Positions 24,670 to 35,200 of a stretch of DNA of 64,000 nt are shown one piece after another. How positions within the stretch are numbered: the stretch's first letter is position 1; the number at the start of each line of letters is the position of its first letter. A program made the translations under genes and the position numbers. Source of the stretch: SIG607 sp045648445 (lineage in GTDB: Bacteria > Bacillota > Clostridia > Oscillospirales > Acutalibacteraceae); the NCBI GenBank assembly GCA_045648445.1, contig JAZRNY010000035.1, positions 1 to 64,000 on the forward strand. Direction: 5' to 3'. The notes beneath the pieces were generated by a model that saw only the letters and a list, made by a program, of their open reading frames with translations, did no database searches and was not told the DNA's origin.

Positions 24670-25458
24670 TTAAAAATACACCGCTTCCCTATTTTCCCTC
24701 AATGCGCAAAACAAGGTATAATCGAAGCCTTTTTTTGCGCCTGCATCCAACAGCGCAGATTCGCTGGTTCTTATAGCCAATGCAGGAAGATTATTGTTTT
24801 CACTAAGATGTCCCAAAATAAAACGTTTGGTACCGCTTTTTAAAAGAGAAACAAGTTCGCAAGCAGCAGCGGCATTTGAAAGATGTCCGCGTTCCCCCGC
24901 TATTCTTATTTTAAGTTCGGGCGGATACGGACCGCTTTGAAGCATTCTTAAATCATGATTGGATTCAAGCAAAACGGTACTGCAACCGCTAAGCGCATCT
25001 CTAACAGTGGGTGTCACTACTCCAAGGTCGGTACAAACTGCCACACTACTTTCTCCGCCAAGGTCAATTTTATATCCGCTTGAACCTTCGCAGTCGTGCA
25101 TAGTTTCAAAACGAGTTATTTTACCAAATTCACACTCAACGGTTTTGTCGTTTAAAAATACCTTTTGGCTATCCTCTTTCAGTATCTGCATATTTATAAG
25201 GGCAGCAATCGTCTCTTTTGAAGCCATAACAGGAACATTTATTTTTTTTATAAGTGTTTTTAGTCCTCGTATATGGTCGGTATGTTCATGGGTAACAAGT
25301 ATAGCGCGTATTTTGTTTATATCTTCGCCAAGTGAATCCAAAGAATTAATAATGGCAGAACAGGATGCTCCCGCATCTACCAGTAGCGCTCCGTCGTTTC
25401 CCGAAATATAGGTACAGTTTGCCTTACTACCGCTAAAAATCGGACACAGTTTTGCCAT
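24670..25458 (-). CDS. MBL-fold metallo-hydrolase, WalJ/YycJ-like
   Basis: A 262-residue metallo-beta-lactamase-fold protein with metal motif THEHTDHIRGL (about residues 54-64), CTDLG and a late histidine (LGHLSENNN). It starts MAKLCPIFSGSKANCTYISG, typical of YycJ/WalJ exonuclease-like proteins of Firmicutes. In Bacillus this gene is in the walRK operon; here it stands alone next to murA. The exact nucleic-acid substrate is uncertain. Confidence 0.85.
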   Translation of the reverse strand: MAKLCPIFSGSKANCTYISGNDGALLVDAGASCSAIINSLDSLGEDINKIRAILVTHEHTDHIRGLKTLIKKINVPVMASKETIAALINMQILKEDSQKVFLNDKTVECEFGKITRFETMHDCEGSSGYKIDLGGESSVAVCTDLGVVTPTVRDALSGCSTVLLESNHDLRMLQSGPYPPELKIRIAGERGHLSNAAAACELVSLLKSGTKRFILGHLSENNNLPALAIRTSESALLDAGAKKGFDYTLFCALRENREAVYF

Positions 25459-25488
25459 TTTTTCATTCCCTTCTTACATATATATAAT

Positions 25489-25515
25489 AAAGGGAGGAAA
25501 AACCTCCCTTTTTAT
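25489..25515 (-). terminator. Hairpin after murA
   Basis: 9-bp stem AAAGGGAGG / CCTCCCTTT with an A5 loop directly after the murA stop; an AT-rich tail follows rather than a pure T-run. Confidence 0.65.
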
Positions 25516-26771
25516 TATTCCGACACTCTGCGAATTACAGCGCCGAGTTTTTCCAGTTTTTCAACCAATCCTTCGTAGCCGCGGTCAATATATTCAATAT
25601 TTTGAACCACAGTTTTTCCCGGAGCCATAAGACCGGCAATAACCATTGCTGCGCCTGCTCTTAAATCGGTAGCGTTTACTACGGCGGGCACAAGCGAATC
25701 TTTACCGTTTATGATAGCGCGTTTTCCTTCAACACGGACATCTGCGCCCATTTTTTTAAGTTCTTCAATATATTTAAAACGGTTGTCCCATACGCCTTCA
25801 ATCACGTTGCTTTCACCCTCAGCCACTGTAAGCAAGGTTGCCATTTGGGGTTGCATATCTGTTGGGAAACCGGGATGAGGCATTGTTTTTACCTGACAGC
25901 GACGTGGACGTCTTTCCATTTTTACTCTTACAGCCTCGTCAAACTGCTCAACCGTTGCACCTGCTTCGATAAGTTTTGCAACTATAGATTCAAGATGCTT
26001 TGGTGTTACGTTAGTAATAGTAACGTCACCACCGGTTCCGGCTGCAGCCACAAGATACGTACCTGCTTCAATTTGGTCGGGAATTATACTATAGGTAACA
26101 CCGCCGAGTTTTTCAACACCACGGATTTTAATAACGTTGGTACCTGCACCCATAATATTTGCGCCCATTGAGTTAAGGAAGTTGGCAAGGTCAACTATAT
26201 GTGGTTCCCTTGCGGCATTTTCAATAACAGTCATACCTTTTGCTTTAGCAGCGGCAAGCATAATATTGATTGTTGCGCCAACGGTAACCATATCAAGATA
26301 AATATAATTGCCCATTAATTCATCAGCACGACATACAACCATATCATTTTCGCAAACAACCTTGGCTCCCATTGCCTCAAAACCTTTAATATGTTGGTCA
26401 ATAGGTCTAACACCAAAGTCGCATCCACCGGGAGGCGCCACTTTAGCCTTTCCAAAACGGCCAAGTAAAGCACCCAAGAAATAACTTGACGCACGCATAC
26501 CGCTGCTCATATCTTTAGTTACAACGTAAGATTTAACACCGGTGGGGTCGATTTTTGCAGTATTTGCATCTATCATTTCAACCTTTGCGCCAAGAGTGGT
26601 CATACTTTTAAGCAACAAACTGACATCGGAAATGTCGGGGAGATTTTCAATTGTACATGGTTCATCGGCAAGTAAAACAGCAGGGAGTATTGCAACGGCA
26701 GCATTTTTTGCGCCGCTTATATGTACTTCGCCCTTTAAGGCCTTACCGCCCTCTATAACATACTTTTCCAC
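25515..26771 (-). CDS. murA: UDP-N-acetylglucosamine 1-carboxyvinyltransferase
   Basis: First committed enzyme of peptidoglycan precursor synthesis (phosphoenolpyruvate transfer to UDP-GlcNAc). MEKYVIEGGKALKGEVHISGAKNAA at the start, here shortened to HISGAKNAAVAILP; the loop PPGGCDFGVRPIDQH carries the fosfomycin-sensitive cysteine; PHPGFPTDMQPQM and FENRF-like WDNRFKYIEELKKMG are also present. 418 residues, full length. It has its own consensus promoter. Confidence 0.95.
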   Translation of the reverse strand: MEKYVIEGGKALKGEVHISGAKNAAVAILPAVLLADEPCTIENLPDISDVSLLLKSMTTLGAKVEMIDANTAKIDPTGVKSYVVTKDMSSGMRASSYFLGALLGRFGKAKVAPPGGCDFGVRPIDQHIKGFEAMGAKVVCENDMVVCRADELMGNYIYLDMVTVGATINIMLAAAKAKGMTVIENAAREPHIVDLANFLNSMGANIMGAGTNVIKIRGVEKLGGVTYSIIPDQIEAGTYLVAAAGTGGDVTITNVTPKHLESIVAKLIEAGATVEQFDEAVRVKMERRPRRCQVKTMPHPGFPTDMQPQMATLLTVAEGESNVIEGVWDNRFKYIEELKKMGADVRVEGKRAIINGKDSLVPAVVNATDLRAGAAMVIAGLMAPGKTVVQNIEYIDRGYEGLVEKLEKLGAVIRRVSE

Positions 26772-26853
26772 TGATTTCTCTCCGTTTATTTTTACATTTT
26801 AAAATGAGAACATTTTAACAAAAAGCAGCGTAAGAAACACTACCTCAACAGTT

Positions 26854-26882
26854 ATTATACACCTGAGTATTATCTTTGTCAA
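26854..26882 (-). promoter_or_regulatory. Consensus promoter of murA
   Basis: TTGACA, 17-bp spacer, TATAAT. The remaining 304-base gap up to 27075 holds this promoter and the plus-strand promoter at 27020; no gene is seen in it. Confidence 0.85.
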
Positions 26883-27019
26883 ATCATATTTCACCAAAAA
26901 CCGCAGATTTTATTACATATTGTGGTAAAAAACGACTTTAACAATAGATTTGGTATAATCCTCTTTTTTTATTATCCCCTTTCATTTGCAAATTAATTAT
27001 ACTTAAAAAATGCCTTTTC

Positions 27020-27048
27020 TTGCTTTTTTTATTAAAATGTGGTAAAAT
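27020..27048 (+). promoter_or_regulatory. Promoter of the DtxR-like gene
   Basis: TTGCTT, 17-bp spacer, TAAAAT with an extended TGG in front. Confidence 0.6.
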
Positions 27049-27075
27049 AATTTTAATAATGAACGGAGGTATATT

Positions 27076-27438
27076 ATGAAACTGAAAGAATCAGGAGAAA
27101 TGTATTTAGAATCTATTTACGTGCTCTCAAAAAAACTCAAAAAAGTCCGTTCTATCGACGTAGTCGAATACCGCGGTTTTTCAAAACCCAGCGTTAGCCG
27201 CGCGGTAGGTATTTTAAAAAGCGGCGGATTTGTTCAAATGGACAACGACGGTTATTTAACCCTTACCGATGAAGGAATAAAAATAGCAGAAAAGATTTAT
27301 GAAAGGCACACCGTAATCACCAATCATTTAATCAAACTTGGCGTAGATGAAAAAACTGCAGTAGAAGACGCTTGTAAAATCGAACACGATATTAGCGACG
27401 TAACACTTGAAGCTATAAAAAAATTCGCCAAAAATTAA
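27076..27438 (+). CDS. DtxR/MntR-family metal-dependent transcriptional regulator
   Basis: A 120-residue protein with a winged helix (VRSIDVVEYRGFSKPSVSRAVGIL, residues ~25-50) and the metal-binding dimerisation helices (YERHTVITNHLIKLGV, ACKIEHDISD with Cys/Glu/His ligands). It lacks the SH3-like third domain of DtxR, as MntR and short clostridial members do. CGGAGGT precedes the ATG. The following ABC transporter may be its target; the feoB fragment is elsewhere, so the metal (iron or manganese) is undecided. Confidence 0.85.
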   Translation: MKLKESGEMYLESIYVLSKKLKKVRSIDVVEYRGFSKPSVSRAVGILKSGGFVQMDNDGYLTLTDEGIKIAEKIYERHTVITNHLIKLGVDEKTAVEDACKIEHDISDVTLEAIKKFAKN

Positions 27439-27447
27439 GTAAACTTA

Positions 27448-27476
27448 TTGACTTTTAATTTACGTTATGTTATAAA
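27448..27476 (+). promoter_or_regulatory. Promoter of the ABC exporter gene
   Basis: TTGACT, 17-bp spacer, TATAAA, beginning 10 bases after the regulator's stop. Confidence 0.65.
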
Positions 27477-27564
27477 GTCCTTGAAGAGTAAAATTACCCT
27501 TCATTTCATAGGACATATAAAAACTTAATATCCTCTTTTTTTCCTACACAGGAGTGTGATTTGT

Positions 27565-29382
27565 ATGAGCAAAAAAACAAACAAATCAAAAAAAATTTTA
27601 AACAGCGCGGAAATTCTACGACGGGAAGATCAGATTATTGACTGTTACCGAAAGCACAACGGAAAAGGACTTCGAATTCTTTTCGGGATTTACAAAGGTG
27701 ACTACAAAAATCTGTTACTCTCGTCTTTATTTTTTATAATAAAGCAGTTGCCGGTATGGGTAATTCCGCTTATCACTGCAGACGTAATTAACACCGTTAT
27801 TTCAATGCCTGCTAATGCTGCTCGAAGACTTATAATAGATTTTATTATAGCCTTTGTTGTACTGGTGCAGAATATTCCAACCCACATGATACATTCTCAC
27901 TTTTTCAGCAAAGCCAAACGAAAAGTAGAAGCGATACTGCGTGGTGCAATGGTCAGAAAATTGCAACAACTTTCCATAGGTTTTCACAAAGAATGGCCAA
28001 CGGGAAAAATTCAGTCTAAAGTAATGCGTGACGTTGAAGGTGTAGAAGCACTTTCTTCCCAAATTTTCAACGTAATACTTAGAGTTATTGTTGATATGAG
28101 CATCACTCTAGTTATTATAATTAATAAAAGTATTCCCGTTTTTCTTATGTTCCTGGTTTGCATACCTTTTTTTGCTTTTCTTATAGCGAAATTCAGAAAA
28201 CCGATGCGAGAAAAAAATTCGGAATTCAGAAAAACTATGGAAAGCACATCGTCAAGCGTTATAGATATGTTGGAACTTGTTCCGGTAACACGCGCCCACG
28301 CCCTTGAGGAAAAAGAAATTAAAAAAATCACCAACGAAGTTACCGATGCAGCCCAAAAAGGATATAACCTTGACTTTGTACACAGCCTTTTCGGGTCTGT
28401 CGTATGGGTATTTATGTCACTTGCTCAAATTGTTTGCCTTTTCTTCACAGGTTATCTTGCAATTAAAGGAACTATAACGGACATAGGTGACATAACGCTT
28501 TATCAAACCTACTTCACCACCCTGTTAGGTCACGTTAACGGAATAGTTTCGGTGTTACCGATTTTAGCAAAAGGACTCGAATCGGTAAACTCTATAGGCG
28601 AAATTTTGACCGCGGGCGATATAGAAGACAACACAGGAAAAACAAAACTCAAAAAGCTTGACGGCGAATATGAGTTCAAAAACGTTTCCTTTAAATACGA
28701 CGACAACTCACCAGTATTGGACGGACTTGATTTAAAGGTTAAAAAGGGTGAAACCGTTGCGCTTGTAGGTGAATCAGGTTCAGGCAAAAGCACCATAATA
28801 AGTTTAGTTACAGGCTTTTATAAAGTTTCACAAGGCGATATTTATATTGACGGCGAAAACGTAAACAACATCGACCTGCACAGTTATCGCAAATTTTTAT
28901 CGGTTGTTCCTCAAAAAACGATTTTGTTTTCCGGAACAATTAAAGATAATATCACTTACGGCAACCCACGCATTTCAAAAGACCGTTTAAACGAAGTAAT
29001 TGAAGCAGCCCAACTTAAAAGCGTTATAGAAAAACTCCCAAAAGGAATTAACACTAATGTAGGAGAACACGGAGATAAATTATCGGGTGGCCAAAAACAA
29101 CGTATTGCCATCGCAAGAGCAATCATTCGTGATCCTCAGGTAATAATATTTGACGAAGCTACAAGCGCACTTGACAGCGTATCAGAAACGGAAATCCAAA
29201 AAGCAATCGATAATTTAACCAAAGAACGCACAACATTTATTGTTGCCCACCGATTATCCACTATAAGAAATGCCGATAAAATTGCAGTTATACGTGACGG
29301 AAAATGTATAGAATATGGTTCTTACGACGAACTAATGGCAAAAAAAGGCGAATTTTATAATTTAAAATCGTTACAGTCATAA
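27565..29382 (+). CDS. ABC exporter, fused permease and ATPase
   Basis: A 605-residue half-transporter of the MsbA/LmrA type. An N-terminal membrane domain with six helices (residues ~45-320) is followed by a nucleotide-binding domain with Walker A GESGSGKST (about residue 402), the Q-loop region VVPQKTILF, signature LSGGQKQR, Walker B VIIFDEAT and the H-loop VAHRLST. ATG at 27565 is preferred over GTG 27556 because GGAG lies 10 bases before it. It probably works as a homodimer since no partner gene is adjacent. The substrate is unknown. Confidence 0.9.
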   Translation: MSKKTNKSKKILNSAEILRREDQIIDCYRKHNGKGLRILFGIYKGDYKNLLLSSLFFIIKQLPVWVIPLITADVINTVISMPANAARRLIIDFIIAFVVLVQNIPTHMIHSHFFSKAKRKVEAILRGAMVRKLQQLSIGFHKEWPTGKIQSKVMRDVEGVEALSSQIFNVILRVIVDMSITLVIIINKSIPVFLMFLVCIPFFAFLIAKFRKPMREKNSEFRKTMESTSSSVIDMLELVPVTRAHALEEKEIKKITNEVTDAAQKGYNLDFVHSLFGSVVWVFMSLAQIVCLFFTGYLAIKGTITDIGDITLYQTYFTTLLGHVNGIVSVLPILAKGLESVNSIGEILTAGDIEDNTGKTKLKKLDGEYEFKNVSFKYDDNSPVLDGLDLKVKKGETVALVGESGSGKSTIISLVTGFYKVSQGDIYIDGENVNNIDLHSYRKFLSVVPQKTILFSGTIKDNITYGNPRISKDRLNEVIEAAQLKSVIEKLPKGINTNVGEHGDKLSGGQKQRIAIARAIIRDPQVIIFDEATSALDSVSETEIQKAIDNLTKERTTFIVAHRLSTIRNADKIAVIRDGKCIEYGSYDELMAKKGEFYNLKSLQS

Positions 29383-29413
29383 AAAATAGAACTCCCTAGG
29401 GAGTTCTATTTTT
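29382..29413. terminator. Bidirectional terminator, perfect palindrome
   Basis: 16+16 bases with no loop (AAAAATAGAACTCCCT and its complement). It overlaps the stop codons of both converging genes. Confidence 0.9.
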
Positions 29414-30071
29414 CTATAGTCACAAAGCCGTTTTTGCCCTCTAAAATATCCATATCATGAGAATAAAGAACGGTATAGTTTTCGTCACTGTATTTTTCTA
29501 TAAATTCACGGCTTTGTATGGCGTTAACACTAGCACCCGTGGGGATTTTTCTTTTAATACATTCTCTCGAATAGGCTTCATCCCCTGCTATTACGTATTT
29601 TTTATTGTTTTGGGTAAATTCAACTACGCACGAGCCTATACTGTGTCCACCGATTTTTATAACCTTTATACTATCTGCTACCTGTATTTCGTTTTCAAAG
29701 GTAATTATTTTCCGATTATCCAAAAAATACCGTTTACGTCCGTTATATTCATCTTGCTGAACGTAAACCGTTGCATTTTTAAATTCCGACGCTAATTCAG
29801 CATGGTCGGAATGGGAATGTGTAATAATAAGGTCGGTTATTTCTTCAGCCTTTACTCCGTATTTTAAAAGCAAATCAAGGGGCTTTATAAATCTGCTTAA
29901 AGGGAATCCCGGCAAAACGTTACAACCAGTATCAACTAAAATTTTTCTGTTTTCCTCTTCGAAAAGAAAAAGGAAAAAGGATATAGGCCATATTCTTCCC
30001 TTTTTGCCGCCCAAAAAAACAGAGTCTTCTCCTATTACCGATTCTGCATATTTTAATATTGTAAGTTTCAT
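29406..30071 (-). CDS. MBL-fold metallo-hydrolase, AHL-lactonase-like
   Basis: A 221-residue metallo-hydrolase with the motif THSHSDHAEL (residue ~94 on), a glycine-His loop GGHSIGS, Asp in AGDEAY and a late His (LYSHDMDIL). This is the order seen in N-acyl homoserine lactonase-family proteins. Quorum-quenching activity cannot be claimed from sequence; many clostridial members have unknown substrates. Monocistronic. Confidence 0.82.
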   Translation of the reverse strand: MKLTILKYAESVIGEDSVFLGGKKGRIWPISFFLFLFEEENRKILVDTGCNVLPGFPLSRFIKPLDLLLKYGVKAEEITDLIITHSHSDHAELASEFKNATVYVQQDEYNGRKRYFLDNRKIITFENEIQVADSIKVIKIGGHSIGSCVVEFTQNNKKYVIAGDEAYSRECIKRKIPTGASVNAIQSREFIEKYSDENYTVLYSHDMDILEGKNGFVTIEK

Positions 30072-30121
30072 AGCATCACGTCCTTGAAATTATAATACCA
30101 TACATTTTTAAAAAATAAAAC

Positions 30122-30239
30122 CCATATTTTTTAATATGTCGATAACTTCTTGGCATAAAAATTCCTCCTATGGTAGTTGTTTTTATTCTACCATAGGAGG
30201 GTTCTTTTTTCTATTGTCCGTTTTTACTGGACTTGTTCA
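30122..30239 (-). mobile_element. Truncated insertion-sequence remnant (left end plus first codons of a transposase)
   Basis: On the minus strand an end TGAACAAGTCCAG..., then a hairpin of two 13-base arms (CCTCCTATGGTAG / CTACCATAGGAGG at 30164-30200) that contains AGGAGG, then ATG at 30156 with MPRSYRHIKKYG before the frame runs out. MPRSYRHI is the start of an IS3-like orfA transposase seen in clostridia (from memory). A hairpin over the transposase ribosome-binding site is a usual guard against read-through. The rest of the IS is gone. Confidence 0.65.
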
Positions 30240-30351
30240 GATTTCCTCAAGCCTTTTTAAATGCAATATAAAAAGTTTTGTAAACAGTTTTCGTAAAGCG
30301 AAAAACATTTAGACCGACTATAACGTAATTTTAAAGGACTGAACGGTGGAG

Positions 30352-30575
30352 GTTGTTACCTGCACCGATATGTAATTATAATTTTAATTATTCAATTCCT
30401 GCTAACTTTAGTTTTAGTATTGCAAGGTCAGTAGCGTTAACCTTTCCGTCACCGTTAAGGTCACCGGCAAGTAATCCCGTATCACTAAGATTACTAAGCC
30501 CTGCAAGGAAAAGTTTCATTACGGCAAGGTCAGTGGCATCAACACTACCATCACAGTTAACGTCACCTGACAATA
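30352..30575 (-). repeat. Dockerin 3'-end repeat, copy 1
   Basis: About 220 bases nearly identical to 32194-32422: a short tail derived from the GGGtGRT gene (GGTTGTTACCTGCACCGATA), the shared non-coding stretch TAATTATAATTTTAATTATTC, and the two dockerin repeats. Confidence 0.8.
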
Positions 30576-31911
30576 AAACGTTATCATCTTCTTCCGATTC
30601 ATAAGTCAAGGTGTAAATACTGAAGTGGTCTGTTTCAAAAAAAGCAAAATTATTTTTTATAGTTACATTGTATTTTGTTTTATTACCATTGGCATCCACA
30701 TAATAAACGACAAGTTCTTTGCCTTTGTATTCATTTTTAATGGGAAGTCTAACCTTAAATTTTCCGTTTTTCAGTTCGGTTATGTAATCATCTAAAGAAC
30801 CCGAATGAAGCTTTATATCAAATATTTCGCCGTCTTTAATTTCTAAAGTACCGCAAATTCTCTCGTGTTCTTCTCCGTGGGTTATTTTTTCAACCTTAAT
30901 TATGGTATCTAAAGGCACTTCAGAAGAATCAGTTGAGACCGAAACACTTGTTTTAAAGTCAGTACTTGCAAAATCGGGAACTGCAAGTTTGTTATCATCC
31001 TTGATAATAACAAACTTATGGATTTCTCCCTTTCCTAATACTTCTACGTCAAAAACATATCCGCCTGCAGCAGAATTAAGAAAATAAAACAGTCCGTCTT
31101 CTTCAAAATAATCTGCATATTCTTTATTATAATCCGACACAGTTTCACTAGAATCGGTAATTTTTATTACATTTTTACCAATATAGTCATCTATTCTTTT
31201 TTGTGCTGCAGCCATTAAAGCTTCCTTTGTATCTGCGGTGCTTTCGGGAACATAGATTGCATGATTGGCTTTCGCACTAATTCCTCCGAGCGATTTATAG
31301 ACAGTACCGTTATGCAACAATCTTGCTACACCGCCGTTAGTAGTGTAAAAAGGTTCTTTGCCACCGCCAAAGGTTTGCACTTCAAAGTAAAAATTACTTT
31401 CTCCTAGTGCAGATTTGAGTTCGCTTGAATAGTTTGCCAAAGCTCTGCTTTTTACACCGGGAGTATAATATGTCCAATAATTTATAAGTTCCAAATCTGT
31501 AAGTTCAAGCCAAATATATGATGACCATTCTTCAGGAAAATTGTCAACAATTTCTTGCGCTCCTTCTAATATTTCGGCATCATAATTCCATACGACATCA
31601 ACGATATGAGTTTCGGTTTCATCCGCAAACATTGACAGTTTAACTTTTGAAAAATCCTCTGTGAAAGTATCAGGAAAAAACATATAATTCGGATTTGCAA
31701 TACAAAATTCATCTGCTACTACCCAAACGATTTCGTCATCCAAAGAAACCGGTTTTACCGAATTTAATATCAATTTGCCATTCGTTAAGACACTTCCGAA
31801 CTCAGCACTCATTTCTGAATTTTGAGTGTTAGCAAAAACGGTTGTTGAAGAAATTGATAATAGCATCACAATAACCAATAGAACCGAACCTAATTTTCTA
31901 AAATAACTCAT
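30388..31911 (-). CDS. Secreted protein with C-terminal type I dockerin
   Basis: 507 residues. A signal peptide (LGSVLLVIVMLLSISSTTVFA) is followed by a ~400-residue region not recognised with confidence; it is beta-rich with acidic patches. The last ~60 residues are a dockerin: two calcium-loop repeats DVNCDGSVDATDLAVMKLFLAG and DLNGDGKVNATDLAILKLKLAG (each shown here in one frame). Dockerins bind cohesins, so the protein should attach to a scaffoldin outside the cell. AGGAGATATT precedes the ATG. Monocistronic with its own promoter. Confidence 0.83.
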   Translation of the reverse strand: MSYFRKLGSVLLVIVMLLSISSTTVFANTQNSEMSAEFGSVLTNGKLILNSVKPVSLDDEIVWVVADEFCIANPNYMFFPDTFTEDFSKVKLSMFADETETHIVDVVWNYDAEILEGAQEIVDNFPEEWSSYIWLELTDLELINYWTYYTPGVKSRALANYSSELKSALGESNFYFEVQTFGGGKEPFYTTNGGVARLLHNGTVYKSLGGISAKANHAIYVPESTADTKEALMAAAQKRIDDYIGKNVIKITDSSETVSDYNKEYADYFEEDGLFYFLNSAAGGYVFDVEVLGKGEIHKFVIIKDDNKLAVPDFASTDFKTSVSVSTDSSEVPLDTIIKVEKITHGEEHERICGTLEIKDGEIFDIKLHSGSLDDYITELKNGKFKVRLPIKNEYKGKELVVYYVDANGNKTKYNVTIKNNFAFFETDHFSIYTLTYESEEDDNVLLSGDVNCDGSVDATDLAVMKLFLAGLSNLSDTGLLAGDLNGDGKVNATDLAILKLKLAGIE

Positions 31912-31971
31912 AATATCTCCTGCCTTAATTTTGTAAGTGAATTCAAATTAGCATATTCTTACACATAAAGT

Positions 31972-32000
31972 ATAATAGCACGAAAAGGCTCATCGGTCAA
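31972..32000 (-). promoter_or_regulatory. Promoter of the first dockerin gene
   Basis: TTGACC, 17-bp spacer, TATTAT. Confidence 0.65.
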
Positions 32001-32017
32001 CTCCCTCATTTTTATGT

Positions 32018-32215
32018 AAAAATATAGACACATCATCAAAGAAAACTCCAAAATGATGTGTCTAACTTTTTTAATTATGATTTTTTGTAATAGGTCTTTT
32101 ACAAGTTGCCCGAAAGTCTTAAAAAAGCCTTATTTATTAAGTGCTTCGTTAACTGCAACTGCCAGGGCAACTGTCATTTAAACCTGTGGGTTGTTACCAG
32201 CACCTATATGTAATT
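32018..32215 (-). repeat. Left direct repeat: copy of the GGGtGRT gene 3' end and its terminator
   Basis: Aligns almost end to end with 36723-36926. It includes a terminator hairpin (AGACACATCAT / ATGATGTGTCT at 32026-32063), the stretch GTTGCCCGAAAG, and a degraded copy of the last ~25 codons of the GGGtGRT gene. Confidence 0.85.
32138..32212 (-). pseudogene. Remnant of the GGGtGRT gene C-terminus
   Basis: Reads GAGNNPQV-stop-MTVALAVAVNEALNK on the minus strand. The intact gene at 36846 reads GAGNNPMVGMTVACAVAVNEALNK-like in the same place. One internal stop shows it is not coding. Confidence 0.85.
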
Positions 32216-32225
32216 ATAATTTTAA

Positions 32226-35200
32226 TTATTCAATTCCTGCTAATTTTAATTTAAGGGAAGCAAGGTCGGTGGTGTTAACCTCTCCGTCACCATTAAGGTC
32301 ACCGGCAAGTAATCCCGTATCACTAAGATTACTAAGCCCTGCTAGGAAAAGTTTCATTACGGCAAGGTCGGTGGCATCAACACTACCATCACCATTGCAG
32401 TCGCCAAGTAATAAAACAGTAACCTCAAATGAAGCAGTTTTGCCTTTGTACCCAACAATTATGGTTTTAATTCCAAAAGAGGAATCATATCCACTTATGG
32501 TATAGTCATTAATTACCTCACTTGTATTATTATTGTAATAAGCTTTTACCTTTAAACCATCGGTATCAAAAGCATCATCACCCTCAACGTATTCCCGTTT
32601 GTAAGGCTCAGACTCAATAACTATAGAGGTAAGAGTCTTTGCAATAACCATTACGTCGTAGGTACAGGTTTTACCACCATAAGTAACCTCAACGACCGAT
32701 GTTCCCACATTGCTAAAATCATATTCACTAACCCAACCGGTGGTTATCGTCTCAGAGGTATTGTTGTTGTAATACAATGTCAACACCATACCGGTATCAT
32801 CTAATGCAGTCGATTCAATGTAAGTGGTTTTATTGGGCTTTGTGGTTGCGGAAATCGATGTAAGAGACTTGGCTACAATTTTAATATCATAGGTATCCTC
32901 AAAGCCTTCGTAAGTAACCGTTAGAGTTTGTAGACCTACTATTTTGTTGTTAAAGCCGGACACCATATTAGACGTTATAGCTATCTCGACGGAGGTTCCA
33001 TCTGTGTAATATAATGTTAGTTTTCCTCCTGTTACATCTAAGCCTTCATTTCTCTCTAAATATTCGGTTTTTTGAGGTTTAGAAGTAACGTCAATGTTTT
33101 CAAGAATTCTTACATGATCGCACTCGTTACAACTCAAGTCACATCCATCAGTAAAAGTATGGTTTTTGATAGCGACTCTTTCATCAAAACAAATATTACA
33201 GATTGTGTCGCAATCACTGCTGTATGTATGTGTAATCTCGCGAATTGTTTGACATATATTGCATTCTATATCGCAAGTATCGTCGTATGTATGATTATGC
33301 GCTATTAATTTTACTGCTGCACTTGGTTCGCTGGATAATGTTGTATCAGTTTTAGCGTACCGTTGATAGAAAGTATATTCTTTACCCTCTTCAAGTCCGT
33401 TAAAAACAGGACTTTCCTGCCAAATTTCGCCATCAATACTATACTCGCCATTCGAAATTTCTTCGAGGGTAATAACAGTATCAGCGAAACTGTGTACCGC
33501 CGGTGCACTTGGAGCCGACACACTCTGACGAATTACTTCGCCGGTTGCATTGCATGCGGTACAAGATCGAGTTTTTTTATTACTACCCTCGGTGCAATAT
33601 TTACAATCAAGTCTTCCGTTACCGGTTCCGGAACATTGGTAACAACTTATGCTGCCGGATTGGCTTACATTACCCGTTCCCTCGCATCTCGAACATTCAT
33701 CGCTCATCCAGCTTCCCTGTCCACCGCATGAGTTGCAACTTCTAAACGAAGGCACTCCGCAACGAGAACACACCCATCCCACGCCTTGAAGTGCTGTTTG
33801 GGCATAACCACCACATATGTTACATAATTTTCCATTTCCATGACAAAAACTACACTTCTTGATAGAAGTACCTTTGCCTGAGCCGTTACACGAGGGGCAA
33901 CTGACATTTGTGCTTGTCGCAATTATTCCGTCGCCGTCACATAAGCCACAGCGGACACTACTGGAGGTCTCGAAGCCTTTTCCATCGCACAAAAAACATT
34001 TTTCAAAATAATCCTCGATGCCGTCTCCATTACATGTCTTGCAAATTTTATTCCATTGAGCATAAAGAATTGCAGATTTGTTAACCGAAGAAAGTTTGTC
34101 ACCCGTCTGATACTTAACTTCACCATTTTTTGAGGTAGACCATCCAACAAAGTTGTACCCGGATCGAGTTGGCTCAACTGAAGGTATTTCTGTCGCTTCA
34201 CCGGAATGCACAAAAACTGCTTCTATGCTTGTTCCCCCATTAGGATCAAATATTATGCGTAAAATACCGCAAACATCACAAACGCCACTTGTTTCACTCT
34301 TAAATATGTGATTTCCGTTTGCTTCTATGATGGTATTTTCATTTTGCCTCGCGTGGCAAACGCTGCATTCTTCATGCTGAGATCCATTGACACCGCAGTT
34401 GTTTTCTTTGTCGATGATCCATTCATAAGAATGGTTCTCAGTTGCATAAATAACTGTGTTCTCATTTCGTTTCCCGTGGCAAAGAGAGCATTCTTCGTGT
34501 TTTGATCCGTCCGCACCGCAGGTAGCAACTCGATCAATTATCCACTCGTAAAGATGCATAGCTTCTCGAGTCTTACCGCATCTGTTACACGATGTATCAT
34601 AGCAAGCATCATATATATGTGTCATTGCACCAACACAAATATCGTAATGCCAGTTTGCATTTATCAATGGCTGATTTTGCGCGAAAATGCTAATTGATGC
34701 TTTTTCGATAATAGAACCTTTATAAAACACATCAGCAAGCATCGTGCAACCCAAAAACGCGGATGCGTCTATTCTTTTTACACTATCCGGAACGATGACA
34801 CTTGTGAGATTACTGCAGTTAGCAAACGTATAAACGTTTATACGTTTCACGCCATCCGGAATGGTAATATCGGTCAAACTGCTGCAACCTGCAAATGCAT
34901 TGGCACCTATTCTCTCAACAGCTTCCGGAATGGTAACATCGGTGAGATTGCCGCAGCCGGAAAATGCCAGATATCCAATGCTTTTTACACTATCCGGAAC
35001 GATAATGTTTTCGAGGCGACTGCAATATTGAAACATAGAATCACTTATGCTTTCCACATCATCCGGGATTGTAACACTTGTAAGGCTAGAACACGAGGAA
35101 AAAGCAGAATCACCTATGCTTTTTACACTGTCGGGAATAGCGATATTAGTAAGATTGCTACAACCTTGAAATGTAAATGCACCAATGCTTGTTACGCCAT

